Assembly (NCBI GenBank): GCA_963735175.1
Contig: CAVTJX010000003.1
Span: 146,723 to 210,722, forward strand
DNA from: CAVTJX01 sp963735175
GTDB taxonomy: Bacteria; Electryoneota; RPQS01
Length of the DNA stretch: 64,000 bases
Direction of reading: 5' to 3'
Below are positions 52,692 to 61,605 of the stretch, in pieces (position 1 is the first letter of the stretch; each line of letters begins with the position of its first letter). Position numbers and translations under genes: made by a program. A model generated the notes under the pieces. The model did no database searches. It was not told the DNA's origin and saw only the letters and a program-made list of their open reading frames with translations.

Positions 52692-53705
52692 ATGAACCGT
52701 CTTCTTGTCACCGGCGGGGCCGGATTTATCGGCTCCAATTTCATTCACTACATGCTGGCGAAGTATCCCGCGCTGCAGATCGTCAACCTCGACGCCCTCA
52801 CCTACGCGGGGAACCCGGCCAACCTCAAGGATGTGGCCGCCGATCCGCGCTACACCTTCATCCACGGCGACATCTGCCAGCCGGACGACGTGAAGAAGGC
52901 GATGAAAGGCTGTGATACCGTCGTCAACTTCGCCGCCGAAACCCACGTCGACCGCTCGATCCACGAGGGTGGCGCCTTTGTCGAGACCGACGTGCGCGGC
53001 GTGTTCGTGCTCTGCGAAGAGGCCCGCAAGCAAAAGGTCGAGCGCTTCCTCCACATCTCCACCGACGAGGTCTACGGCAGCATCCCCGTTGGCCACTTCG
53101 CCGAGATCGACCCGCTCTGTCCCTCCTCGCCCTATTCCGCCAGCAAGGCGGGCGGCGAATTGCTGGCGCGCTCCTACTTCGTCACCTACGGCCTGCCGGT
53201 GCTGGTTACGCGCTCGTCGAATAACTACGGCCCCTACCAGTACCCCGAAAAGCTGATCCCGCTGTTCACGACGAACCTCATCGAGAACAAATCCGTGCCC
53301 GTCTACGGCGATGGCAAGCAGGTGCGCGACTGGCTCTACGTCGAGGACCAGTGCGAAGCCCTCGATCTCGTGCTGCAGAAGGGTGTCGTCGGCGAAATCT
53401 ACAACGTCGGCGCCGGCAACGAAGAATTCAATATAGACGTCACAAAGGGCATCCTCAAGCTTTTGGGCAAGGGCGAGGACCTCATCACCTACGTGGCCGA
53501 CCGCCCCGGTCACGACCGCCGCTACGCCGTGAACACCGCCAAAATCAAAAAACTCGGCTGGCAGCCGCGTCACAATTTCGAGCAGGGGCTGAAGAAGACG
53601 GTCGAGTGGTACGTCCGTCACGAGGACTGGTGGCGGCAGATCAAGCAGAAGCAGGTCGAATACCAGCAGTGGATCGACAAGCAATACGGCCCGGCGGCCA
53701 AATAG
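52692..53705 (+). CDS. rmlB: dTDP-glucose 4,6-dehydratase
   Basis: 337 residues. NAD-binding LLVTGGAGFIGSNFIHYML, FAAETHVDRSIHEGGAFVETDVRG, ISTDEVYGSI, catalytic YSASKAGGE, RSSNNYGPYQYPEKLIPLF, and VYGDGKQVRDWLYVEDQCEA. Complete and intact. It converts dTDP-glucose to dTDP-4-keto-6-deoxyglucose. Completes the rhamnose set with rmlA, rmlD and rmlC nearby. Confidence 0.96.
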   Translation: MNRLLVTGGAGFIGSNFIHYMLAKYPALQIVNLDALTYAGNPANLKDVAADPRYTFIHGDICQPDDVKKAMKGCDTVVNFAAETHVDRSIHEGGAFVETDVRGVFVLCEEARKQKVERFLHISTDEVYGSIPVGHFAEIDPLCPSSPYSASKAGGELLARSYFVTYGLPVLVTRSSNNYGPYQYPEKLIPLFTTNLIENKSVPVYGDGKQVRDWLYVEDQCEALDLVLQKGVVGEIYNVGAGNEEFNIDVTKGILKLLGKGEDLITYVADRPGHDRRYAVNTAKIKKLGWQPRHNFEQGLKKTVEWYVRHEDWWRQIKQKQVEYQQWIDKQYGPAAK

Positions 53706-53758
53706 TATCTGATTGCAAGTAACTCACGGCGGCTGATTCAACCTGGGAGGGTCTGAAC

Positions 53759-54508
53759 ATGCATCGCGCCGTCTGGTTGGGACTGATTCTCATTTTGTGT
53801 CCGGCATGCTTGGCGCTGCCGCAGGGCTTTTATGTGGGCGGGGGACTGCAGCGCTGCCTGTCGGGCGAAGAAGACTCGTGGCCCGGGATAGCCGAAGTGG
53901 CCAAGATGGCTCAGGCAGCGTCAGGCTTCTGGAATTTGCCTCACGGCATAGCGTTCCCAGACGTGAATGCCAGTCGCCAGGGCTTCGGTGGGCAACTGGA
54001 AATGGGCTGGGTGGGGCGGCACGGGAGCGCGTATGTCGCTTGGCGGCTTCAGGGAACGCAATGGAGCACCGACACGCGCTGGTTCACGCAATCGGCGTGG
54101 GATAGCGCCCACGGCGGATGGACGGAACGGCATCACTTCCGGTCCGAGCGCTTCTTGGCGGGGCTGCGGATTCATCCGGCCTTTCCCCGCTCGGCCGTCA
54201 GTCCCGTGTTCGGCGGCGCTCTGTCGTATGGCCGGGCAGACCGAAGTCATACGGATCATCATTATTGGCTTGATTTTTCGGCTGGCAGGCATGTAGATCG
54301 CTATACGGAAGATCGCCAGACATCCCGGTACAGCTTCGGCTGGCTGCTGGAGACCGGAATTCTCGTCCGCACGCGAACGCCGCTCGCGTTCAGCTTCCTC
54401 TACCAGTCAGAAAACCTGAATGTGGAGTTGCCGCGCGGTGAAGGCATTTATACCTTGCGCAATGCGTCGATGGCTTCGTGGCAGCTTGGTACGTACTACC
54501 GCTTCTAA
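53759..54508 (+). CDS. Outer-membrane-type small barrel protein, paralogue 1
   Basis: 249 residues with a signal peptide (LGLILILCPACLALPQG) and a GGGAGGG ribosome site. Gly/aromatic alternating strands (FYVGGGLQRCLSG, GSAYVAWRLQGTQWSTDTRW, FSFLYQSENLNVELP) and a C-terminal ...QLGTYYRF ending in Phe, the recognition signal for outer-membrane insertion. Function unknown. Confidence 0.7.
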   Translation: MHRAVWLGLILILCPACLALPQGFYVGGGLQRCLSGEEDSWPGIAEVAKMAQAASGFWNLPHGIAFPDVNASRQGFGGQLEMGWVGRHGSAYVAWRLQGTQWSTDTRWFTQSAWDSAHGGWTERHHFRSERFLAGLRIHPAFPRSAVSPVFGGALSYGRADRSHTDHHYWLDFSAGRHVDRYTEDRQTSRYSFGWLLETGILVRTRTPLAFSFLYQSENLNVELPRGEGIYTLRNASMASWQLGTYYRF

Positions 54509-54534
54509 GACGCACTTTCCCGGGAGGGTTGGAA

Positions 54535-55125
54535 ATGTACCGTCTATTACTACTGCTCGCGCTCTGCCCGGCATGCTTCGCGCTGCCGAAGGGTTCTTAT
54601 TTTGGTGGTGCTCTCCAAGCGACGGTGACGCTGGAGGGCGTCGACAATCCGTCCTCTGGCTGTACTCCGGATAATGCGGGCTACCTCGGCGGCGGGTTGC
54701 GCGCTGAAGTGGGGCTCCTGCGCGGCGGTTGGAATGTCTATACAGCCCTGCGCCATGTGCAGAGCCGTTATCGGATCAATCGCAAGGTCGATGCGCAATC
54801 GCTCTCCACAGATCGCGTGCTTCTGGGTGTGCGGTTGATGGCGCCGCTGCATGACATGTTGCTGCGACCGACCGTCGGTGCCGCAGCGAGTCTCGGCGCG
54901 GGTGAACATTACTATCTGCATCCCGACAGGTACTCACCCCTGACGCTGGGCTGGCTGGCCGAATGCGACTTTACCATTGATCCGCACAGCCCGCTGTTCT
55001 TTACCCTGCTCGGCCATCTCGAAGTTACGGATGTGACCCTGCATAACGCGCTCGTGGATTACCGTGGACACCGGCTCCACGTTTGGAATGCCGCGCTGGA
55101 ATTCGGAACCTACTACCGCTTCTGA
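54535..55125 (+). CDS. Outer-membrane-type small barrel protein, paralogue 2
   Basis: 196 residues from ATG 54535 with the same ribosome site (GGGAGGG) as its neighbour. LALCPACFALPKGSYFGGALQ matches the paralogue's CPACLALPQGFYVGGGLQ, and it ends EFGTYYRF. The pair arose by tandem duplication. Probable outer-membrane barrels of unknown function. Confidence 0.7.
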   Translation: MYRLLLLLALCPACFALPKGSYFGGALQATVTLEGVDNPSSGCTPDNAGYLGGGLRAEVGLLRGGWNVYTALRHVQSRYRINRKVDAQSLSTDRVLLGVRLMAPLHDMLLRPTVGAAASLGAGEHYYLHPDRYSPLTLGWLAECDFTIDPHSPLFFTLLGHLEVTDVTLHNALVDYRGHRLHVWNAALEFGTYYRF

Positions 55126-55150
55126 TCACCACGGGCTGCCCTTAGCATCA

Positions 55151-55174
55151 AACAACCCGCTCGCGCGGGTTGTT
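55151..55174. terminator. Hairpin after the barrel genes
   Basis: Perfect AACAACCCGC / GCGGGTTGTT stem with a TCGC loop followed by CTACTC; probable terminator 25 bases after the stop. Confidence 0.6.
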
Positions 55175-55205
55175 CTACTCTGTACAAACGCGATTCATCA
55201 ATGAA

Positions 55206-55485
55206 AACGCGCGGGGTGAGGGCACCCCGCGCGGCGGTATTTATTCTAACTAGCCAACCCGCTCCCGCGGGTTGGATTCGCTCCCGCAGAATCCAGGCTG
55301 CGTTAACAAAACCGGCACGCAGGAGCGTGCCGGCTAGTAATACAATAGGAGATCCCAGCTTGCGCGTCTTCGCGCGCGGCAATCAACGGTGGCAGCGTCC
55401 CGGATCGAACGTCACGTTCGCAGCTCGCGCGTCTTCGCGCGCGGCAATCAACGGGCCACGACATCGGGTCCAGCGCCGCGGACTG
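55206..55485. repeat. Repeat-rich block: families C, B and D in succession
   Basis: Family C hairpin at about 55206-55233 (CGCGGGGTG/CACCCCGCG), family B copy 2 at 55250-55337 (CTAGCC ... GGCTAG with CCAACCCGC and CCGGCACGC hairpins), then two tandem diverged family D units at 55357-55485 (each with CTTCGCGCGCGGCAATCAACG). No coding potential. Confidence 0.7.
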
Positions 55486-55488
55486 GCG

Positions 55489-55929
55489 TCAGGTGCGCAA
55501 CTGGTGAGCGGTGACGTCGCGCGGATTGCGGAGGCTTTCGCAGGCCACGCGTTCCCAGCGATGTACGCGGTCACCCGCCATGCGCACCACCTCCGCCAGT
55601 TCGTCGAGATTCTGGAATGGCTTCAGCAGGTAATCGCCGGCGCCGTTCTCCACGCACTCGATCGCCTTCTCAATCGTCGTGTAGGCGGTCATCATAATCA
55701 CCTGTACCGTGGGCCGCGACTCCTTGATTTCCTTCAACAGTTCGATGCCGGTCATCTGGGGCATGTTGATGTCGAGCAGGGCGACATGGAAACGCTCGGT
55801 GCGGATGCGCTCGAGGGCTGTGCGCGGATCGCTGCAGGTCACAACCTCGTAGCCGCGCAGATTGAAAAACGTGTCCAGCGCCCGCAGAATTTCTGCTTCA
55901 TCGTCTACAATGATGATCCGGTAAATCAT
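55489..55929 (-). CDS. Response regulator (receiver domain only)
   Basis: 146 residues. IIIVDDEAEILRALDTFF with the acidic pocket, phospho-acceptor Asp in VALLDINMPQMTG, MMTAYTTIEKAIECVENGAGDYLLKPF with the conserved Thr and Lys. No output domain. It lies 7 bases after the sensor kinase stop, its cognate partner by position; probably a CheY-like or phosphorelay component. Confidence 0.92.
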   Translation of the reverse strand: MIYRIIIVDDEAEILRALDTFFNLRGYEVVTCSDPRTALERIRTERFHVALLDINMPQMTGIELLKEIKESRPTVQVIMMTAYTTIEKAIECVENGAGDYLLKPFQNLDELAEVVRMAGDRVHRWERVACESLRNPRDVTAHQLRT

Positions 55930-55936
55930 GAGGTCC

Positions 55937-57721
55937 TCACGTTGTGGCGGCCGCGGCTGCCGCGTCCATGCGTTTCAATGTGATAAAAAATGTCGCCCCG
56001 TCCCCGCGCCGGCTGCGCACGGTCAGGTCGCCGTCGAAGCGGCGGAGAATGTCGGAAGAAATCGAAAGTCCCAATCCTGTGCCCTCGCCCTGCGCGCGAG
56101 TCGTGAAGTACGGGCGGAAAATCTGCGCCTGCGTGGCCTCGTCGATGCCCGGCCCGTTGTCGCTCACGGCGATCACCAGCTCGTGCTCGTCCATCCGCTC
56201 GAGATAGACGCGGATCCGCGCCTCGCCCGTGCCGCGTGCCTGCGGCGCGGAGAAACCGAACGCCTCGCACGCGTTCTGAATGAGATTAATGAACACCTGC
56301 AGCAATTCCGAGGCTGTCGCTTTGACGGTCGGGAGGCCTTCCGGCAATTCGACAATCAGCTCGACCTTGCCGCGCAACACATGTTTCGTGAACAAAGCGG
56401 CCTCGTCAATCACCGCGCTCACCGCCGCGCCGCCGATGGTCTCGTCGTTACTGCGGCCAAAGCTCTTCAGCGTCTCCAGCACCGCCGCAATGCGGTGGCT
56501 CGCCACGTCGACGCCGGTAATCGCTTCGTCGATGCGTCCCATCACGTCAGCCAGTGAGAGCGTGCCGATCTTACTCTCGCTGTTGGCCACGGCCTCGCTC
56601 AGGCTCGGCTTCAGCGCGTCGAACAGCAATTTCAAATTCGTGGCGTTGACACGGCTGAAGGTGTTCGGATTCTGAATCTCGTGCGCCACGCCCACGGCGA
56701 GGTTGCCGATGGTTGCCAGCCGCTCGCGCCGTGCTTCACGCAACAGCGCCTGCTGCCGGTCGGTCACGTCGCGGAGAGCGACGAGAATGTGACCGTCCTG
56801 GCTTTCCAGCCGGGTGATCTGGCCCTCCAGCGCCCGTGGCTCGCGATTCAACCGCTCGCGGCAAGCAAAGCTCGTCTGCCCGTCGCGCAACGCCTGCTCC
56901 AGGGCATTGGCCAATGCCTGGCCCGGTACGTCGCGCGGCGGCGCGCTGATGCTGTTCTCCAGCGCGGCCACGAGGGGCTGTCCCAGATGTCGCCGTAACG
57001 GTTCGGCCGACTCCAGTCCCCAGAGCGCGGCAAAGGCGCGGTTGACTTTGAGCAGTGTCAGGCCGGGATCGACAATCATCAGCGCGTCGGGTAGGCCGTC
57101 CAGAATATCGCGCTCGCGATCCAGAACCCGGCGCTGCAGGCTCGTCAAACGGTAATGCTGAATCAGCGATCCCGAATAACGGGTCGGCGGTTGTGCGCAG
57201 TCGAGAATCTCGTCCACGCCGAGTTCCGCCAGGTCTTCGCCCGACGGAATCGAGACACAGGTCGTCGCCAGCAAGGTCAATGGCCGTAATTGCCGGGGAA
57301 TCCGCACCGCGTCGCACAGATCCACCAGCGTCAGGTCGCGCGCCCGGAATTCGTTGATCACAAACAAATGCGGATCGAATTCGTGGATATGCACCAACGC
57401 GTCAATCGGGCTGTCCAGCCGCTTGACGCGAAACCGCAACTGCTTCGCCAAGTCCTTGAAATCCGTACACCATCCGGTCTCGGCCGAGAGCAAGAGCACA
57501 CGGCAGGGGCCGTCTGTGCCGGGGGGCAGCGACGGGAGCGGCAGTCCCGGGGCGGGATAAGTGGCGGTTGCAGTGGTCAAAGCGATGATTTTGCCCGAAT
57601 TCGAGAAATTAAACCGGGAAACATGCCGGAAAGTGCAAGGACGATGCCAGTGTCTGAAATGTCCTGATCTGAGGCTGTCGCAACGGGACACGGGGATTGA
57701 AAACTCCAGCATCCCGGACAC
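55937..57721 (-). CDS. PAS-containing sensor histidine kinase
   Basis: Up to 594 residues from GTG 57721; the first 45 or so look non-coding and a TTG near 57580 is an alternative start. An N-terminal receiver-like or pseudo-receiver region (VLLLSAETGWCTDFKDLAKQL ... DPHLFVINEF), a PAS domain (ILDGLPDALMIVDPGLTLLKVNRAFAALWG), the H-box GNLAVGVAHEIQNP with phospho-accepting His, and HATPase motifs (NLIQNACEAF, VSDNGPGID, GTGLGLSIS). No membrane helices, so a cytoplasmic sensor. Partner of the receiver gene downstream. Confidence 0.9.
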   Translation of the reverse strand: MSGMLEFSIPVSRCDSLRSGHFRHWHRPCTFRHVSRFNFSNSGKIIALTTATATYPAPGLPLPSLPPGTDGPCRVLLLSAETGWCTDFKDLAKQLRFRVKRLDSPIDALVHIHEFDPHLFVINEFRARDLTLVDLCDAVRIPRQLRPLTLLATTCVSIPSGEDLAELGVDEILDCAQPPTRYSGSLIQHYRLTSLQRRVLDRERDILDGLPDALMIVDPGLTLLKVNRAFAALWGLESAEPLRRHLGQPLVAALENSISAPPRDVPGQALANALEQALRDGQTSFACRERLNREPRALEGQITRLESQDGHILVALRDVTDRQQALLREARRERLATIGNLAVGVAHEIQNPNTFSRVNATNLKLLFDALKPSLSEAVANSESKIGTLSLADVMGRIDEAITGVDVASHRIAAVLETLKSFGRSNDETIGGAAVSAVIDEAALFTKHVLRGKVELIVELPEGLPTVKATASELLQVFINLIQNACEAFGFSAPQARGTGEARIRVYLERMDEHELVIAVSDNGPGIDEATQAQIFRPYFTTRAQGEGTGLGLSISSDILRRFDGDLTVRSRRGDGATFFITLKRMDAAAAAATT

Positions 57722-57748
57722 CAGTTCCAGCCTTGCGGCGGACCGGAA

Positions 57749-57785
57749 ACAGAATCGCCGTGCGATTTTCGCACGGCGATTCTGT
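57749..57785. terminator. Long perfect hairpin, probable terminator of the Bor-like gene
   Basis: ACAGAATCGCCGTGCGA / TCGCACGGCGATTCTGT arms with a 2-3 base loop, 21 bases beyond the minus-strand stop at 57807. Confidence 0.7.
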
Positions 57786-57806
57786 CTGATACCTGTCAGG
57801 GATTGA

Positions 57807-58100
57807 CTATTTCGTCACCGTCACTGTCCGCGGGTAGATCGTCACGTAACCCGTGAACACACCGATGACCACGTCCACGAACGACTGCTGTGTCTGGATG
57901 GTGTAGTTTTCCGTACCGGCGGCCATGGCCTTCGTATCGACCTCATTCAGCGGAATGAGTCCGAACAGAATGAACCACTGCTTCTTCTCCATCTTCACGC
58001 CCGACGATGCTCCACTGCCCACCTGATGTTGAATGGTGTAGCAGCCCAGCAATGAAAAACAGAAAACCAGAATCAGAACAACCACGGCGAATTTCTTCAT
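57807..58100 (-). CDS. Bor-like lipoprotein
   Basis: 97 residues. Signal peptide with lipobox SLLGC (MKKFAVVVLILVFCFSLLGC), then YTIQHQVG, KKQWFILFGLIPLNEVDTKAMA and a closing QSFVDVVIGVFTGYVTIYPRTVTV, the pattern of the lambda Bor / Iss lipoprotein family and its widespread relatives. Outer-membrane lipoprotein; function in this group not known. Confidence 0.8.
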   Translation of the reverse strand: MKKFAVVVLILVFCFSLLGCYTIQHQVGSGASSGVKMEKKQWFILFGLIPLNEVDTKAMAAGTENYTIQTQQSFVDVVIGVFTGYVTIYPRTVTVTK

Positions 58101-58184
58101 CGTCCATTCTCCTGTGAAAGTTGGGATTTAACCATCCGATCGACTCGTATACAATCAGCGGAGCATCTCAGAGGTATATGAGCG

Positions 58185-58772
58185 TCAATGTGATTTTCGT
58201 AGAGTGCCGAGCATCGATTCGACGGCATGCACTTCCTGTGGCCACGCGCCGCGCGGTACCGAGACCGCCAGATGCATGGGCCGGGCCACGTCAAGTACAT
58301 ACATGAATTGCACGCGCAGGGAATCCATCGTGTAAACCTGCAGCGCCGGAATGCCGCCGAGAGTCAACCATTCCAGCGACGGCGAACCGGCGTTCGGTCG
58401 CGCGCGGAGGGCGTCGCTATAGCGGTTCGCAAAACCGACGAAGTCCTTGCTCTTCCGGTCGTGATCGCGGAAGTGCGAAAAGATCAGCACACCGCCCAGC
58501 GAATCATAAAATACTCGCTCCGGCACAATGGCTAAGCCGCTGGTGTCCTGTTCCGCCGCCGCCTGAATAGCAGTCATGGCGTCCGCCGGCGCCTCGATCA
58601 TTGTGCGCGGCAGCCGGATCTCCATCCCGCTCAAGCCGAGTGACTCGCCCAGCAAAGTCGAATCCACATTGAAGGTAAAATCATGGAATGGACCAGGCGG
58701 TTGCCCCGTTCCTTTACAAGACAGCAGAATCAGGAGCGCCGGGACAATGAGGATACGGTGAAATTTGAACAT
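58185..58772 (-). CDS. Uncharacterised lipoprotein
   Basis: 195 residues from ATG 58772. Signal peptide with lipobox ILLSC (FHRILIVPALLILLSCKG). The mature part has IRLPRTMIEAPADAMTAIQAAAE and FYDSLGGVLIFSHFRDHDRKSKDFVGFANRY, reminiscent of proteins measuring or binding at the envelope, but no family is recognised. It lies 84 bases upstream of the Bor-like gene on the same strand. Confidence 0.68.
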   Translation of the reverse strand: MFKFHRILIVPALLILLSCKGTGQPPGPFHDFTFNVDSTLLGESLGLSGMEIRLPRTMIEAPADAMTAIQAAAEQDTSGLAIVPERVFYDSLGGVLIFSHFRDHDRKSKDFVGFANRYSDALRARPNAGSPSLEWLTLGGIPALQVYTMDSLRVQFMYVLDVARPMHLAVSVPRGAWPQEVHAVESMLGTLRKSH

Positions 58773-59507
58773 AGTGCTGATCGGTCTCCGAAACCGCACG
58801 TGTGCGGACACCGGGTATCTGCCGGATTCTCCGAAGATCAATTCCAGTCAAAAATTAGAGTTAGATGGTCTGCAGAGGACTTCAAACAGGGCAGAACCGT
58901 GAAATCAGCGGTGTTTCCACGGAGCCGATGCGACAGCGGCAAATTTATAGCATTCACACGGAAAAAGCAAGATCTATCTAATTGAAACGTGGAATTCTAC
59001 AGTCTTGAATCGTCTGGCGGAGTGTCACGGCTCTCAGAGTTCGGGAACTCCAGCCCGGATTATCTCGTAACATCCCCGGCATAACTTCAGGGCGAATTTA
59101 AGAGAGGCATTGGAGTCTATCGCCCAATGCGCCAGCTCCCCTCTTCCCCGAAACCCCCTGTGTTGTTGTATATCATTTAATATTAAACATGTTACAGCGG
59201 CAAACTCGGAACCCATCCGGGGCTATATCCCTCAAGATTTATCTTGACATGTCACCCCCATGACGGTATATTAGACCCGCTCGAATTCCAAGGGCTGATC
59301 CCCGATTCGTGGCGGCTTGGCGGCGACAATGATAATCTTCTCAGCCTTTTGCGCGCGATCGCGGGCAGAGGCTTTGCATACGGTGTCAGGCTCATGGAGC
59401 TGTACTGAACAGTCCAATCAGGGCCGGGTCACGTTGTAGTTGAGAACAGCAACGGGTTTTTTCGTTCTCCTTGTCTGTGCGAGGATTCGTAAAACCGGAG
59501 GAGTTTC
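58773..59507. other. Long intergenic region with one strong promoter
   Basis: No credible gene. The first 450 bases show nothing recognisable. A promoter sits at 59244-59272 and a 5' leader of about 225 bases follows before the gene at 59508, including a GAGAAC ... CGTTCTC inverted repeat near 59442-59469. Confidence 0.55.
59244..59272 (+). promoter_or_regulatory. Strong sigma70-type promoter
   Basis: TTGACA at 59244-59249, a 17-base spacer, TATATT at 59267-59272. GTCA ... TGAC around the spacer adds a small palindrome. Confidence 0.75.
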
Positions 59508-60365
59508 ATGTCCCCGTCCGCGCCACAGGGCTCCCGGGCTCCCAAGCCGAAGCCCAAATCCGGCGAGCGCAAATCGGTCACTCAAAAGGCCGCTCCGTCC
59601 GTGAAAAAAACGAAGACCGCGACTCCTCCCCCGGCTATCGAACGAGTGAAGCCGGCCAAACCGGCAGCGACTCGCGCAGCCGCGCCAGCCGTGCCGGCCA
59701 AGCGCCGCACTCCGGACGAAGCCGCGGTCCCAGCCAAAAAAGACAGGGTTATGAAGGCGGAAGAACCGAAAAAGAAACTGCCGAAAACCACCGCGCCGAA
59801 AGCCGCTGCGCCGCAACCCGAAGAACCGGTTGCTCCCAGGAAGCATGCGGTTAAGGCCAACGAGGTCGAGCTGCCGCCGAAGAAGGCCGCCAAATCTGCG
59901 CCCAAGGCCGATTCCGGGATCCCACCCGTGGCTCCGCGCCGGGGCCGCAAACCCAAGGGCGAGGCTCCGCTGGAGGATGATCTCGACTCGCCCAGGCCCC
60001 GCAGTGCGGCGCGCGCCAAGCCGTTCGATCCCACTGAGGAATTCCTCGATGACGACCTGCCCATCGAGGACGACGACGCCCTCGGCGAGGAGATCGAACT
60101 CGATCCGCTGGAGATTCCGCTCGAACTGCTGGATCCCGAACTTGTGGAAGTTCCGCGCCCGACGTCGCCCAAACCCAAACCAAAGCCCGTGAAGACCGAG
60201 CGCCGGCCGCAGGTCTGTGCCGGGTGCGGTAATCCGTATACCTGGCTCTCCGTCGAACAACTTTGCTTCTCCTGCCTGAAAAAGAAACTTGCCCAGCGGA
60301 AACGCGAAGACGAAAGCTACGGCGGCTTCTCCGGCGAAGTGGAAGAGGAAGAAGACAACAGCTAA
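59508..60365 (+). CDS. Lys/Ala/Pro-rich protein with acidic centre and C-terminal zinc ribbon
   Basis: 285 residues; GGAGG precedes the ATG. The first 130 residues are Lys/Ala/Pro-rich and basic, like histone H1-type tails. Residues about 150-225 are strongly acidic (DDDLPIEDDDALGEEIELDPLEIPLELLDPELVEVP). The C terminus has a four-Cys zinc ribbon (CAGCGNPYTWLSVEQLCFSCLKKKL) and an acidic end. It is probably a disordered nucleic-acid- or ribosome-associated protein; the composition and the strong promoter suggest abundance. A terminator follows. Family not recognised. Confidence 0.75.
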   Translation: MSPSAPQGSRAPKPKPKSGERKSVTQKAAPSVKKTKTATPPPAIERVKPAKPAATRAAAPAVPAKRRTPDEAAVPAKKDRVMKAEEPKKKLPKTTAPKAAAPQPEEPVAPRKHAVKANEVELPPKKAAKSAPKADSGIPPVAPRRGRKPKGEAPLEDDLDSPRPRSAARAKPFDPTEEFLDDDLPIEDDDALGEEIELDPLEIPLELLDPELVEVPRPTSPKPKPKPVKTERRPQVCAGCGNPYTWLSVEQLCFSCLKKKLAQRKREDESYGGFSGEVEEEEDNS

Positions 60366-60387
60366 GCGCGATGACTCTGATTTTTAC

Positions 60388-60419
60388 ACGGGCGAACCCA
60401 CGCGGTTCGTCCGTTTTTT
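60388..60419 (+). terminator. Rho-independent terminator
   Basis: ACGGGCGAACC / GGTTCGTCCGT hairpin followed by six T residues, 23 bases after the zinc-ribbon gene. Confidence 0.9.
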
Positions 60420-61188
60420 ATGTGCCGCACGACGGCCGTTTCGCTCGCCCATGGGCGAGCCGCTGCCGAAAATCGGGAAGATGCAATATTTTTGACAAAA
60501 CGAACTGACATTTATTGCCGATCAGTCTTGAAGTTGCAAATAATTGTGATCGCAGAAAAGGCGGTGTTTGTATGGGCATTTGGGGGGATTCCTCTGCCGT
60601 TAGGGCAAACTGTCCGCAATGCGAGATCTCGACCAAGTCGGACAGCTTGCTCTTGGCCGAACACACAGAATATAGAATACGAAAGCTACCAATGTCAAGC
60701 AAAAAGATCATTGTTTTCTATAATGTTGTAATTATTGTGCATTAAATGAACCCATGTTCACACATTTGCAGACCGGGGTGAGAGATAGGAGATTGTGAAA
60801 ATGGGGTGCGTTCACATGGGAACGAGGGTGAGGAGGCGGATTCCGGGTAGGCCCGCCTGGGTTGAGGTCTCGACTTCGTCGGATCAGGGGACCTGCCTCG
60901 GCGGAGGAGACGGAATCGGATTTCGGGCAGGTTAGCGACCTGCCTCGGCGGGAAGGATCGATCGCGACGGCAGCGGACCGGCTGCGGCATTCGCGTTCGG
61001 CGATCCCGATGACATCCTGATGATCCAAGCCAGCTACTGGTTCACCCTGTAAGCGCCGGTTCCGTGAGGCGCATTTCAGACGCGGCAGCCGACGGTCACA
61101 GTCCGCAGCGAAAGACGATGCGGTCACCACATCGCGGCTCATGAATGGATACAACGGCGCTGTGATTTCCCGGTGCGCGAGATTATGA

Positions 61189-61222
61189 AGGCTCAAGCCA
61201 CAGTGTGCTTGAGCCTTTTTTT
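61189..61222 (+). terminator. Rho-independent terminator without an intact upstream gene
   Basis: AGGCTCAAGC / GCTTGAGCCT hairpin followed by seven T residues. The nearest intact plus-strand gene ends 820 bases upstream at its own terminator, so this one may belong to a lost gene or an unrecognised RNA. Confidence 0.8.
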
Positions 61223-61502
61223 ATTTCGGTCGTGAACGACTTTCTGGCGGGGAAAATGCTCAACCGACACCCGTTCTGCAAAGTGGAACAACGGCTATTC
61301 CAGAAATGCCGCGGACCCGCACAACCATAGTGACTATACTTTCTATGCTATTGATAAATAGATTCTTGCAGTGGCGATTTCGAGAGGCTTACTTTTGTTC
61401 ATCTTTATTCTCATTACAGACTCGAAAGTAGTCAATCCCGTGCTGCGGGCATTTAGCAGGAATCCTCCGAATTGCTGCAATCATGATTAATATTAGCGAC
61501 TC

Positions 61503-61531
61503 TTGCGCAGGCAAGGCGCTTGAACTATATT
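61503..61531 (+). promoter_or_regulatory. Candidate promoter of the T9SS cargo gene
   Basis: TTGCGC at 61503-61508, a 17-base spacer, TATATT at 61526-61531, 75 bases before the ATG at 61606. Confidence 0.55.
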
Positions 61532-61605
61532 TTGTGTGCATCATGAAGACGTCATAACATATGTATACCATACAGCTATCTTCACCTGAAATTCGGAGCG
61601 AAACC

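Larger units (their letters stand above)
60420..61560. other. Long intergenic region, possible gene remnants
   Basis: No complete gene. Between about 60830 and 61060 there is a repeated GACCTGCCTCGGCGG segment. A reading ending in FGDPDDILMIQASYWFTL and a stop looks like the tail of an exported protein without a body. A terminator follows at 61189-61222. The stretch up to 61500 is AT-richer and featureless. Confidence 0.45.

Noticed and set aside
59034..59216. 60-residue minus-strand open frame
   Set aside because: Isolated, without ribosome site or promoter, in an otherwise featureless region.
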